A stretch of 26,322 bases of DNA from Ignavibacteriales bacterium (GTDB taxonomy: Bacteria > Bacteroidota > Ignavibacteria > UBA10030): assembly GCA_016207365.1 (NCBI GenBank), contig JACQPU010000042.1, forward strand, positions 1 to 26,322. Reading direction: 5' to 3'. Below the pieces are notes generated by a model. The model was not told the DNA's origin. It searched no databases and saw nothing but the letters and a program-made list of their open reading frames with translations. Positions within the stretch are counted from its first letter, which is position 1. Each line of letters starts with the position of its first letter. Shown here one piece after another: positions 1-8,853 of the stretch. The position numbers and the translations under genes were made by a program.

Positions 1-2
1 AG

Positions 3-2486
3 AATCCCCTCTCTGTCATGTACCGCTATCTAACAAGCCCGCGATGGAGCTCTCCCCGCTGGTATATTGAAGGGATTGCCGTCTTCATGGAAACATGGAA
101 TGCAGGGGGCTTGGGCAGAGCGCAGGGTGCCTATGATGAAATGGTATTCCGTACTCGAGTGGCAGAACGTAAACCACTCTACGATGTTCTGGCTATTGAG
201 GCCGAAGGCACTGCTGTTGATTTCCAGGCCGGCGCGCTTTCATATATGTATGGTACTCGCTTCATGAGTTACCTGGCTTATACGTACGGGCCGGAGAAGC
301 TTGTGCGCTGGACTGGCCGGCAGGAAGACGGCAAAGCGTATTTCGCCTCGCAGTTTGAGCATGTGTACGGCCTTCCGCTCAAAGATAGCTGGAGTGCATG
401 GATCGATTCAGAGAAACAATGGCAGCAAGAGAATCTCCGAACGATCAGAGAATACCCCGTCACCAACGACCGGTCGCTTTCCCGCCGTGCGCTCGGGTCG
501 GTGTCCCGCGGATTTCTTGATCCGTCGGGAACACGACTTTATGCCGGCGTTCGCTTCCCGGGACAAGTTGCCTCCATCGCCGCAATCAATCTGTCGGACG
601 GATCGGTCGAACTGCTGGAAGACGTCAAAGGAGCGGCGCTTTACTATACTTCGTCGACTGCCTTTGACCCTTTGACAAACTCGCTTTTCTACACAACCGA
701 CAATAACGATTGGCGAGACATCGTCCTTCTGAATGTCAAAACGGGAAAGTCCCGCCGGGTCATGGACGATGGACGCATTGGCGACCTTGCATTCAATCAG
801 GCAGATCAATCCCTGTGGGGTGTACGCCATGACAATGGGTTTTCGACCATTGTCCGGATTCCGCCCCCCTACGATGAGTGGAATCAGATCTGGACATTGC
901 CCTACGGCAAGGACGTCTTTGATCTTGACATCAGTGCGGACGGTAAATTCCTTGTCGCGGGACTGACCGAAGCGAGCGGACAACAGCAATTAATTCTGTT
1001 TAACATCGACCGGCTCCGGAACGGCGATACATTTTTTGAGGTCCTCTTCGACTTCGATTTCAGCACTCCCTCGAATTTCGTTTTTAATAAGGATGGAAGA
1101 TTCTTGTACGGGTCTTCCTACTATACCGGAGTCTCGAATATCTACCGCTACTCGTTGGAAACGAAAGAAATGGATATTCTGACCAACGCGGAAACGGGAT
1201 ACTTCCGCCCCATTCCGACCGGGGAGGATTCTCTGATCGTGTTCCGGTATTCGGGGGAAGGATTCATTCCTGTGAAAATTGGCATTGCTGTTCAGGAGCG
1301 AGTCAACGCGATTCGTTACTATGGCCAGGCGATCGTCGAGAAGCATCCTCAGTTGCGCTCCTGGAAACTGAAACCGCCGTCCGCTGCCGCCGTCGATTCC
1401 GCCAGTACTGTAGCGAGCGAATACTCTCCCGTTGGAAACATCACGCTTGCGTCTGCATATCCCGTCATTGAAGGATATAAAGACTTCGTCGCATTTGGCT
1501 GGAGGTTCAACTTCTCCGACAAGATTCTTCTCCACAATCTGAACCTGACGCTTTCCTATTCGTCAAATAACCTCCTTCCTGCCTCTGAACGTTTCCACGC
1601 GTCGTTCAGTCATAGCTTTTGGGAATGGACGATCCGGGCCAATTACAACGGCGGTAATTTCTACGATCTCTTCGGACCCACGAAAGTAACTCGCAAGGGC
1701 TATTCAGCGTCGGTTCGATACAAAAAATATCTGGTGTATGACGAACCGAAGACGCTTGACTATACTCTCATCCTTGCGGGTTACGGCGGACTCGAGCGGC
1801 TGCCTGAGTTTCAGAACATTGCGGCCTCCTTCGACAAGTTCCTCACACTCCGCGGGCAACTGACCTATGAGTATTTCAACCGCTCGATCGGGGCGGTGGA
1901 CGATGAAAAGGGAACCCGCTGGCAAATGATTTCATGGAACAACTACGTCCGATCGAAACTTTATCCCCGCGTCTCCGCAAATTTCGACTACGGCCTGGCT
2001 CTTCCGCTTGATCATTCTTCCCTCTGGCTACGCAGTTCCGCCGGATATTCGTTCGGAAACCGCTCGGAACCATTCGCCAACTTCTATTTTGGAGGATTCG
2101 GCAACAACTGGATTGATTATCAGGACGCAAAGCGTTACAGGGAGGATTTTAGCTTTCCTGGAATTGAGCTCAACGCTGCCGGGGGCAAGACGTACGGCAA
2201 AATGATGCTGGAATGGACGCTCCCCCCACTACGCTTCAGGAATTTTGGCTCGCCCGGTCTGTATTCCAACTGGATGCGACTTGCGGTGTTCTCATCTGTC
2301 CTTTCAACAAATCTCGATAGAAGGCAATACAGAAAAACCCTCGGCAACGTCGGATCACAACTCGATCTTCGGATTTCCTTTCTTTCCTCCTTCGAAGGCA
2401 CGCTTTCAATGGGCGTCGCTGTAGCCGCCGAAGAACACCAGCGGTTCACGCGGGAATTCATGGTATCATTGAAACTCCTGAAGTGA
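3..2486 (+). CDS. Cell-surface protein with peptidase-MA-like domain, beta-propeller and outer-membrane barrel (5' end cut off)
   Basis: The reading frame is open to the left edge, so the true start lies outside; the first ATG at 18 is probably internal. The visible N-terminus (PRWYIEGIAVFMET) resembles the stretch that follows the HExxH helix in gluzincin-type surface peptidases, where the Glu of WYIEG is the third zinc ligand; the HExxH itself would be upstream and is not visible. Residues of about 150-440 read as WD40/TolB-like propeller blades with repeated 'dG.fl...' strands (LDISADGKFLVAG, FVFNKDGRFLYGS). From about residue 490 to the end the sequence is alternating aromatic/polar strands ending FMVSLKLLK, typical of an outer-membrane beta-barrel. 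The role is unknown; surface exposure and possible proteolytic or binding activity are inferences. The stop overlaps the GTG start of the next gene (GTGA), suggesting translational coupling. Confidence 0.8.
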   Translation, partial: NPLSVMYRYLTSPRWSSPRWYIEGIAVFMETWNAGGLGRAQGAYDEMVFRTRVAERKPLYDVLAIEAEGTAVDFQAGALSYMYGTRFMSYLAYTYGPEKLVRWTGRQEDGKAYFASQFEHVYGLPLKDSWSAWIDSEKQWQQENLRTIREYPVTNDRSLSRRALGSVSRGFLDPSGTRLYAGVRFPGQVASIAAINLSDGSVELLEDVKGAALYYTSSTAFDPLTNSLFYTTDNNDWRDIVLLNVKTGKSRRVMDDGRIGDLAFNQADQSLWGVRHDNGFSTIVRIPPPYDEWNQIWTLPYGKDVFDLDISADGKFLVAGLTEASGQQQLILFNIDRLRNGDTFFEVLFDFDFSTPSNFVFNKDGRFLYGSSYYTGVSNIYRYSLETKEMDILTNAETGYFRPIPTGEDSLIVFRYSGEGFIPVKIGIAVQERVNAIRYYGQAIVEKHPQLRSWKLKPPSAAAVDSASTVASEYSPVGNITLASAYPVIEGYKDFVAFGWRFNFSDKILLHNLNLTLSYSSNNLLPASERFHASFSHSFWEWTIRANYNGGNFYDLFGPTKVTRKGYSASVRYKKYLVYDEPKTLDYTLILAGYGGLERLPEFQNIAASFDKFLTLRGQLTYEYFNRSIGAVDDEKGTRWQMISWNNYVRSKLYPRVSANFDYGLALPLDHSSLWLRSSAGYSFGNRSEPFANFYFGGFGNNWIDYQDAKRYREDFSFPGIELNAAGGKTYGKMMLEWTLPPLRFRNFGSPGLYSNWMRLAVFSSVLSTNLDRRQYRKTLGNVGSQLDLRISFLSSFEGTLSMGVAVAAEEHQRFTREFMVSLKLLK

Positions 2487-3505
2487 TCTCCATAGATTCC
2501 ATCGCTCCGATAATCATCAGCATCGCCCCCGTCTTTCTCTTCTTACTCGGGCTGATTTTTCTCGACAGCTATAAGCTCGTCAAAGCCCGCGGTGTCTCGG
2601 GAGCCATTCTCTATGGCTGTGCAGCCGCCGGCGCATCGTATTTCCTCAATTCATGGAGCCAGCAATTCACCGGCTTGTCGTTTGTCGTGTTCACACGGTA
2701 CGTCTCCCCGATTAATGAAGAGGTTCTCAAGGCATTGTTCCTCGTCTTCCTTCTCAAAAAAAAGCGCATTGGATTCATGGTCGACGCCGCCATCTACGGT
2801 TTTGCCGTCGGCGCAGGATTTGCATTCATTGAAAACCTGTATTTTCTCTCAACGACCGTTGCGGCTGACATGTTTCTCTGGGTCATCCGCGGCTTCGGAA
2901 CCGCGGTGATGCATGGCGGTACGACGGCGATTATTGCAATCATGGCAAAACGGGAGACTGACCAGCAGTCAACAGATAATCCGGTGGTACTCTGGAAAGG
3001 CCTTGTCCTGGCCGCGATCATCCATTCGTACTACAATCATTTTCTCTTTCACCCGCTGTTTTCCCCTGTCAGCATCATTGTGGTGCTACCGGTAGCCCTG
3101 GCCGGCGTGTTCCAGATCAGCGAACGGGCAACGCGGGAATGGCTTGGCGTGGGGTTCGATACCGATGTGCAGCTCCTTGAGATGATCACTTCAGGAAACC
3201 TGACGCAAACGCGTGTGGGCATCTATCTGAAAACACTCCAAAACAAATTCCGCGGAGAAATCATTGCAGACATGATTTGCTATCTCCAGATCTATCTCGA
3301 ACTTTCGATCCGCGCAAAGGGCATGTTGTTGCTCCGGGAAGCGGGATTTGCGCCTCCCCCTGAAGAGGGAGTGGACATCAGGGAAAAATTCCGCGAGCTC
3401 GCGTACCTCGAACACAGCATCGGCACAACAGGTCGGCTGGCTCTTCACCCATTTCTCAGAACGAGCAGTCGCGATCTGTGGCAGCTGAACATGCTTCAGA
3501 CGTGA
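2483..3505 (+). CDS. PrsW family intramembrane metalloprotease
   Basis: 340-residue polytopic membrane protein. It shows the PrsW signature in order: E79-E80-V-L-K83 (EExxK), F113-A-F-I-E117-N118 (FxxxEN), H144 in a hydrophobic helix (MHGGTTAI) and H181 (IIHSYYNH). In Bacillus subtilis PrsW cuts the anti-sigma factor RsiW; the substrate here is unknown and no sigma/anti-sigma pair is in the window. After the last helix (about residue 210) there is a soluble tail of roughly 130 residues, mostly helical by appearance, not part of the minimal PrsW core. The GTG start overlaps the stop of the upstream surface-protein gene by 4 bases, so the two are probably one transcript. Family assignment is firm; substrate and role are open. 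Confidence 0.88.
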   Translation: MISIDSIAPIIISIAPVFLFLLGLIFLDSYKLVKARGVSGAILYGCAAAGASYFLNSWSQQFTGLSFVVFTRYVSPINEEVLKALFLVFLLKKKRIGFMVDAAIYGFAVGAGFAFIENLYFLSTTVAADMFLWVIRGFGTAVMHGGTTAIIAIMAKRETDQQSTDNPVVLWKGLVLAAIIHSYYNHFLFHPLFSPVSIIVVLPVALAGVFQISERATREWLGVGFDTDVQLLEMITSGNLTQTRVGIYLKTLQNKFRGEIIADMICYLQIYLELSIRAKGMLLLREAGFAPPPEEGVDIREKFRELAYLEHSIGTTGRLALHPFLRTSSRDLWQLNMLQT

Positions 3506-3567
3506 ACAATGACGGCACGTGCCATTCTCAGTTCACTCTGTGTAATCTTTTTCGGCACGCGGTTCTC

Positions 3568-3599
3568 CTTGAACACAAGATTGATTATCGTTATCATAG
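3568..3599 (+). promoter_or_regulatory. Candidate promoter of the M61 peptidase gene
   Basis: CTTG at 3568-3571, a 20-base spacer, then TATCATAG at 3592-3599. This fits a Bacteroidota-type -33/-7 promoter and has the same spacer as five other candidates in this window. It lies inside the longest open frame of the M61 gene and so argues for the later start at 3640. Confidence 0.5.
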
Positions 3600-3639
3600 T
3601 AAACTTTCAATCTTCACAATTAAGAACGCCGATCCGGTT

Positions 3640-5427
3640 ATGAGATGTGTCATCCTCCCAGTCATCTTCCTTTCCTTCACTGCCATGGCTTTCGCACAAC
3701 CAGTGATTTCGTACACACTTTCCATGTCCCAGCCGTGGACGCATTATTTCGAGGTCCAGGTTAATTTTGACGGGCTCCCGGCAAATCAGGCAGCTTTCGA
3801 ATTGTCTCTCCCTGCGTGGCGCACAGGTCGATATCTCATTCTGGATTTTGCAGGCAGTGTCCAGGAGTTTTCAGCCTCCGACAAAGACGGCAGATCGTTA
3901 CGGTGGGAAAAAAATGACAAAGACACATGGCGTATTGAAAAAGGAACCTCAACCAGGGTATCCGCACGCTACAAGGTGTACGCAAACGAGTTTCACTTGC
4001 GGACAAAAGGGCTTAATGATGAAGGCGCATTTCTTGACGGCGCCGCTGCGTTCATGTACGCGTCCGAATACCGCCAGATTCCGGTAACCCTTACCGTCGT
4101 CCCCTACGGAACGTGGCACGTGACCACCGGCCTGGAACGCATGCCGGGAAAGGCTAATACGTTCGTCTCGCCAAGCTATGATTATCTTGTCGATTGCCCG
4201 CTTTTCATTGGGAATCAAAAGGACTTCGAATTCGAAGCGGAAGGCAAGAAGCACGTGTTGAGTATCTTGGGCGAAGGGAAATACGACGCACCAGTCGTCA
4301 TTGAAGACCTGAAGAAAATCATAAAAGTGAACAAGGATTTTTGGGGAGATCTGCCCTATGACCGGTATGTCTTCATGCTCCACTTTTCTTCCCAGGGCGG
4401 AGGTGGCACGGAACACATCAACTCCACAATCCTCGGTGCGCGACCTTTCGCACTTGCTCAAAGTGGCTCGTATCGCGGCTTCCTGGGACTCGTCAGCCAC
4501 GAATTTTTTCACACGTGGAACGTCAAACAAATCCGTCCGGCAGGTATCAGTCCGTACGACTGGTCCAAAGAAAATTACACAAAAGAGCTTTGGGTCTCAG
4601 AGGGAACAACATCGTATTATGGTCGAATGCTCCTCCTCCGCGCAGGCTATATTCTTCCAACTGAGATTATTGATCAGCTTCCGCGGGAAATTGAAAACGA
4701 GCGGATGCGACCGGGGAACAGGGTACAACCTGTGACAGAATCAAGCTTCGATGCATGGATCAAGTACTGGAAAGGAAACGAGAACTCATTCAATGCAGAA
4801 TCCGACTATTACGACCGGGGTGCGGATGTCAGTCTGATTCTTGATCTTGAAATCCGTCATCGCTCCGGTAACAGGTATTCGCTTGACGATGTGATGCGGG
4901 CTCTTTACAAACGTTTCCCCTGGAATGGCAGTGGATATACCGTGGAGGATCTCCGGAAACTCTGCGAGGAATTCGGCGGAGAAAGTTTTGCCCAGTTTTT
5001 CGATGACCACGTGCACGGGACAAAGTCTCTCGCTTGGGAAAAAGCTCTTTCCTATGCAGGACTGGCCGTAATGACTGAACCGAAAGGCACACCGTGGCTG
5101 GGAACATTTACGCGCGATCAGGATGGGAGGGCGGTCATTCGTACTATTGTCGCCGGATCTCCGGCATATGTCGCCGGCCTCAACACCAACGATGAAATCA
5201 TTGCACTCGACGGATACCGTGTCAGATCAAGCGATCTGACCGACCGCGTCACCGCACGCGCCGTCGGAGAAACGGTGCGTATCACGGTGATGCGCGATGA
5301 CCGATTACGCGAGTTCCAGGTTACCCTTACAGTTCATCCCGTTCCTTCGTATCGCGTGAAGCGGGTCGAAAAGCCCCTCGCGCTTCAGAAGCAGATCTTC
5401 GAATCGTGGCTCGGTACGAAGTGGTAG
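3640..5427 (+). CDS. Secreted M61 family (glycyl aminopeptidase-like) peptidase with C-terminal PDZ domain
   Basis: 595 residues from the ATG at 3640. That start gives a clear signal peptide (MRCVILPVIFLSFTAMAFAQ); the frame extends upstream to 3478 but those residues look non-coding and contain the candidate promoter. The order of domains is the M61 N-terminal beta domain, then the catalytic helix H287-E-F-F-H291 with E321 (WVSEGTTSYYG) as the third zinc ligand, then a PDZ domain near the C-terminus (about residues 485-570, with GSPAYVAGLNTNDEIIALDG). M61 enzymes release N-terminal residues, often Gly or Ala, from peptides; export to the periplasm or surface is inferred from the signal peptide. 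A typical bacterial M61 is about 600 residues, so the gene is complete. It is followed after 66 bases by a secreted M1 peptidase, suggesting shared peptide scavenging or envelope protein turnover. Confidence 0.9.
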   Translation: MRCVILPVIFLSFTAMAFAQPVISYTLSMSQPWTHYFEVQVNFDGLPANQAAFELSLPAWRTGRYLILDFAGSVQEFSASDKDGRSLRWEKNDKDTWRIEKGTSTRVSARYKVYANEFHLRTKGLNDEGAFLDGAAAFMYASEYRQIPVTLTVVPYGTWHVTTGLERMPGKANTFVSPSYDYLVDCPLFIGNQKDFEFEAEGKKHVLSILGEGKYDAPVVIEDLKKIIKVNKDFWGDLPYDRYVFMLHFSSQGGGGTEHINSTILGARPFALAQSGSYRGFLGLVSHEFFHTWNVKQIRPAGISPYDWSKENYTKELWVSEGTTSYYGRMLLLRAGYILPTEIIDQLPREIENERMRPGNRVQPVTESSFDAWIKYWKGNENSFNAESDYYDRGADVSLILDLEIRHRSGNRYSLDDVMRALYKRFPWNGSGYTVEDLRKLCEEFGGESFAQFFDDHVHGTKSLAWEKALSYAGLAVMTEPKGTPWLGTFTRDQDGRAVIRTIVAGSPAYVAGLNTNDEIIALDGYRVRSSDLTDRVTARAVGETVRITVMRDDRLREFQVTLTVHPVPSYRVKRVEKPLALQKQIFESWLGTKW

Positions 5428-5493
5428 TGGAAGACACGATGAATATTGCGGCCATCTTGCGATAGTCCTGACCGTATTTTGAGGAGAAGAAAC

Positions 5494-7635
5494 ATGTCCC
5501 GTCGCTCTGTGTCCCTTATTGAGTTTGTAGTCCTCCTTACCGGTACACTTGGCCTCGTTGCGTTTCTTGGCCTGCCGCAGAATACTCCCGCCGTCAACGC
5601 GCCTTCGGCACAGCGCCTGGCTCAATCGACAGTCCCCGCAGAATGGGACCGTTCACTTGTGCTACCGCGCCAAAGCGACCGAATTGCAAACTACACCATG
5701 GATGTGCGCCTCGATCCCGAGGCCAGAATGATTACCGGGTGGGAAATTCTGGAATGGAGGAATACCACAGGCCGGGGGCAGACGGAATTTCCTTTTCACC
5801 TGTATCACAACGCATGGAAGAACAACAGAAGCACGTTTGCAAAGGAAAACGGATGGCAATTGGGTCGACCGAACATGAGTGAGAGCGATTACGGGTACAC
5901 CAATGTTAAGCGTGTTGTTGTTCTTGATCCACGCGGAGAAACCGACATTACGCCATCCTTCCAATACATTCATCCGGACGAGGGAAACGTTGAGGACCAG
6001 ACAGTGTTCCAAATTACAACTCCGCGCGCTGTCCAACCGGGGGAAACCCTGCGGCTCCGGATCGAGTTCGAAACAAAACAACCGTTTCCCATCGCTCGGA
6101 CAGGCGCGATCCGCGACTACCATTTTGCTGCACAGTGGTTTCCAAAGATAGGAGTATGGTGGAAGGATGGGTGGAATTGCCATCAGTTTCACGCTTCAAC
6201 TGAATTCTTCGCAAATTACGGAATCTATGACATAAAGATTACACTGCCGACGGAGTACATTATTGGCGCAACCGGCGGGATTCCAAAAGAAGTTACGGAC
6301 AACGCGAACGGGACAACAACGCACCGATTTTATCAGCAGGATGTGCATGATTTCACATGGGTAGCCTCTCCCAGCCTGGTACGGGAAGTACGAACATTTG
6401 TGCACTCGGACCCTGACGAAGGCGAGCGGCCCGATCGACATCATCCTCTCCGGCCTGTGCAGGTTATACTCTTATCCCAACCCCACCATCAGAATCTCGT
6501 CGAACGCTATTTTGACGCAACATTCAAAGCATTGAGATATTACGGCGAATGGTACGGTGAGTATCCGTACGAAACCGTCACCGTTGTCGATCCGGCAAAC
6601 AACAGCAGGTCGGGCGGAATGGAATACCCCACGATCTTCACGGGCGGCGGAAACATGTTCGCACCGAAAGAAGCCCCCTCTCCGGAAAGCGTGACCGTCC
6701 ATGAGTTTGGCCATCAGTTCTGGTACGGATTGATCGGCAATAATGAGTTTGAAGAGGCGTGGCTTGATGAGGGATTCAATTCGTACTCCCAGGACCGGGT
6801 GATGCAGACCGCCTGGCCGCCATTTAAGGCCACCCGATACTTCCTCGGCGGCGAGGGCGCAGGCACCGTTGTGGGAATTCCTTACGTTTTCAGCGATATC
6901 CGGCTATCACGATACTCGTTCGGGAACCTGGAAATCCGCCGGCAGGGAAAGAACGACGTCATGGCGCGAAAAGGGTGGGAGTATTATCAGTCGTATGGCC
7001 TGAATTCCTACACGAAACCAGCCCTATCCCTGTGGCAGCTTGAGTTCTCCGTAGGCGAGGAAATGATGTATCGAATCATGCGAACCTATCACCATCGCTA
7101 TCGCTTCAAACATCCAACATCGCAAGACTTCATCGCAATCGTGAACGAAGTTACCGGAAAGGACATGAGTCATTTTTTCCGTAACACATGGTTCAGTTCT
7201 GACCTGTTTGACTACAAGGTTGAGTCCATTGTCAACCGGATGATTCCCGGTCCTGCCGGCATCTTCACAAACAACGGAACAGCGGTCGACCCGCCGGCAG
7301 ATTCAGATCCGTCCTACGAGTGTACTGTTGTTATCAAGCGTGAGGGGGAAGCAGTCGCTCCAATTGATGTGCTTGTGGTTTTTCAGAATGGGGAAGAAAA
7401 GCGTGAGCATTGGGACGGCGAGTACCGATGGACGCGTTTTGTGTATAGGACCAGCTCCCCCGTTCAGTATGCGGTTGTTGATCCGGACAGAAAGATCGTC
7501 ATGGATGTGAATTACACAAACAACAGCAAGGTTTCCCGTCCTACGCGATTCCGCTCACTTGCAGCGCGCTCTCTTGGCACCCGGTGGCTTTTCTGGGTTC
7601 AGAATTATTTGGACGTCGGCACATTTTGGCATTAG
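5494..7635 (+). CDS. M1 family zinc metallopeptidase, secreted or membrane-anchored
   Basis: 713 residues from the ATG at 5494, chosen because GAGGAG lies just upstream and because it gives an N-terminal basic plus hydrophobic segment (MSRRSVSLIEFVVLLTGTLG) acting as signal peptide or anchor. The upstream extension to 5446 has no such support. M1 hallmarks: GGMEYP (the substrate-binding GxMEN-like motif) at about 370-375, then H403-E-F-G-H407, 18 residues, and E426, i.e. the canonical HExxH-x18-E zinc site. The N-terminal part (about 40-290) is the M1 beta domain; the end of the protein is a beta-rich region instead of the long helical domain of PepN, as in other short bacterial M1 proteins. 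Probable function: release of N-terminal amino acids from peptides outside the cytoplasm. Substrate preference cannot be read. Confidence 0.9.
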   Translation: MSRRSVSLIEFVVLLTGTLGLVAFLGLPQNTPAVNAPSAQRLAQSTVPAEWDRSLVLPRQSDRIANYTMDVRLDPEARMITGWEILEWRNTTGRGQTEFPFHLYHNAWKNNRSTFAKENGWQLGRPNMSESDYGYTNVKRVVVLDPRGETDITPSFQYIHPDEGNVEDQTVFQITTPRAVQPGETLRLRIEFETKQPFPIARTGAIRDYHFAAQWFPKIGVWWKDGWNCHQFHASTEFFANYGIYDIKITLPTEYIIGATGGIPKEVTDNANGTTTHRFYQQDVHDFTWVASPSLVREVRTFVHSDPDEGERPDRHHPLRPVQVILLSQPHHQNLVERYFDATFKALRYYGEWYGEYPYETVTVVDPANNSRSGGMEYPTIFTGGGNMFAPKEAPSPESVTVHEFGHQFWYGLIGNNEFEEAWLDEGFNSYSQDRVMQTAWPPFKATRYFLGGEGAGTVVGIPYVFSDIRLSRYSFGNLEIRRQGKNDVMARKGWEYYQSYGLNSYTKPALSLWQLEFSVGEEMMYRIMRTYHHRYRFKHPTSQDFIAIVNEVTGKDMSHFFRNTWFSSDLFDYKVESIVNRMIPGPAGIFTNNGTAVDPPADSDPSYECTVVIKREGEAVAPIDVLVVFQNGEEKREHWDGEYRWTRFVYRTSSPVQYAVVDPDRKIVMDVNYTNNSKVSRPTRFRSLAARSLGTRWLFWVQNYLDVGTFWH

Positions 7636-7689
7636 TCGAACACTCATGAAGATGTTTCCCTCCGACCAAGCAAGTGAAGGGTTCTCTGT

Positions 7690-8718
7690 ATGAGCATTTT
7701 CCAGTCATTTCGCATCGGTTTTCAGCAGGTTCGCCAGGCCAAACGAATGATTCTGTTTGCCTGGATTGTCAACGTCGTTCTTGCCCTCACAGTAACCGTC
7801 CCTTTGCTGAATCTGCTGGATGGATATATCCGGGACACGGTGCACGAAGAGCAACTTCTCGAGGGCTTGGATTCGAACTGGTTTGAGACATTTCGCACAG
7901 ACAATAGCGAGAATCCGCTTGTCCGGTCCTTTGATTATTCCATCACCGGCTATGCACCGTTTTTGATTCACTATGAAGCCTTGATGGGAGGCACCATGAT
8001 CAAGGTAATCGGAAATTTTTTTATTGACATGGTGTTTCGCTTGAAGATCAGATTCGATTTGCTGGGACCGTTGACAATTCTTGCCTTTGTCTACCTTCTC
8101 GCTTCAACATTTCTCGCCGGCGGATTTATCGGATCATTCGCCAAATCGTATCGTGTGACATTCCAGGAATTTCTGATGGAAGGGGCGAAATACTTTGGAA
8201 AGTTTTTCCGGATCTCGCTTTTGTTCCTTCTCGTTTCGCTCGCTCTTTTTGAGTGGGTCTTTGACTGGTGGACGGCAAGCATTCCGGAAATAACATACAA
8301 CGATCCAAGCGAATGGACACCGTTTGTGCACTACATGATCAGGAATGTTGTTATTCTCATGGTTCTGGGATTTCTCATCATAGGTTTCGATTACGCGAAA
8401 ATACGTACAGTTGTAGATGATCGTTTCAGCGCATTGTTTGCGAGTTGGGCGGGATTCAGATTCGTTCTGAAACAATTCGGTGCAACAGCGGGCTTGTTCC
8501 TTCTCCTTGTTTTCATCGGGCTGGTGTTCATGGTGTTGTATGCTCTCGTTCAGGGAACGATCTACGCCTCCGGTTATTGGTCAATCCTTCTGCTGTTTGT
8601 TCTCCAGCAACTGTATATTGCATCTCGACTCGGGCTCAGGGCCCTGGCATACGCCTCCCAGACACAGCTCTACCAGTCGCGGATGCAAACCGATCACCGC
8701 GTGGAGGTGGCATCGTAA
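7690..8718 (+). CDS. Polytopic membrane protein of unknown function
   Basis: 342 residues. I do not recognise a family with confidence. Six hydrophobic segments are visible, at roughly 20-43, 123-149, 170-193, 216-238, 263-294 and 296-320. The loop between helices 1 and 2 is long (about 75 residues), mixed in charge and rich in aromatic residues (SNWFETFRTDNSENPLVRSF). The short cytosolic-looking ends are basic. The protein has no catalytic motif I can name and resembles, in general shape only, uncharacterised multi-helix proteins such as DUF4013-like ones. GTGAAGG lies upstream at 7673-7679, 10 bases before the ATG. It stands 54 bases after the M1 peptidase gene and before the DUF3108 gene, all on the same strand, which hints at an envelope role without proving it. 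Confidence 0.8.
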   Translation: MSIFQSFRIGFQQVRQAKRMILFAWIVNVVLALTVTVPLLNLLDGYIRDTVHEEQLLEGLDSNWFETFRTDNSENPLVRSFDYSITGYAPFLIHYEALMGGTMIKVIGNFFIDMVFRLKIRFDLLGPLTILAFVYLLASTFLAGGFIGSFAKSYRVTFQEFLMEGAKYFGKFFRISLLFLLVSLALFEWVFDWWTASIPEITYNDPSEWTPFVHYMIRNVVILMVLGFLIIGFDYAKIRTVVDDRFSALFASWAGFRFVLKQFGATAGLFLLLVFIGLVFMVLYALVQGTIYASGYWSILLLFVLQQLYIASRLGLRALAYASQTQLYQSRMQTDHRVEVAS

Positions 8719-8775
8719 CGGCACCTTCTGAGTCTCCCGGCATCTCCTTCATTCCGGCCTTCCTGCGGGCTCTTC

Positions 8776-8806
8776 ATTGGAATTCAGTCCTTTTTTCGGT
8801 ATCTTG
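8776..8806 (+). promoter_or_regulatory. Candidate promoter of the DUF3108-SDR-CPBP unit
   Basis: ATTG at 8776-8779, exactly 20 bases, then TATCTTG at 8800-8806. Transcription would start near 8813, which would leave almost no leader for the ATG at 8821 but about 40 bases, with a GAGGAAG, for the ATG at 8854. Confidence 0.55.
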
Positions 8807-8853
8807 ACCGCCGTTCTCAAATGGTCCACGGCAGAGGAAGTCGAGTCTTGTCC

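Noticed and set aside
408..989. 193-codon open frame on the - strand
   Set aside because: Antisense to the surface-protein gene, with no plausible domain or start signals.
3478..3639. N-terminal extension of the M61 gene
   Set aside because: It overlaps the PrsW gene, lacks a signal peptide and contains the candidate promoter; the ATG at 3640 begins a clean signal peptide.
3949..4530. 193-codon open frame on the - strand
   Set aside because: Antisense to the M61 catalytic region; its sequence is a shadow of that gene.
5456..5481. CTTG and TATTTTG upstream of the M1 gene as a promoter
   Set aside because: The spacer is only 15 bases and the TATTTTG runs into the ribosome binding site; the gene may be read from the M61 promoter.
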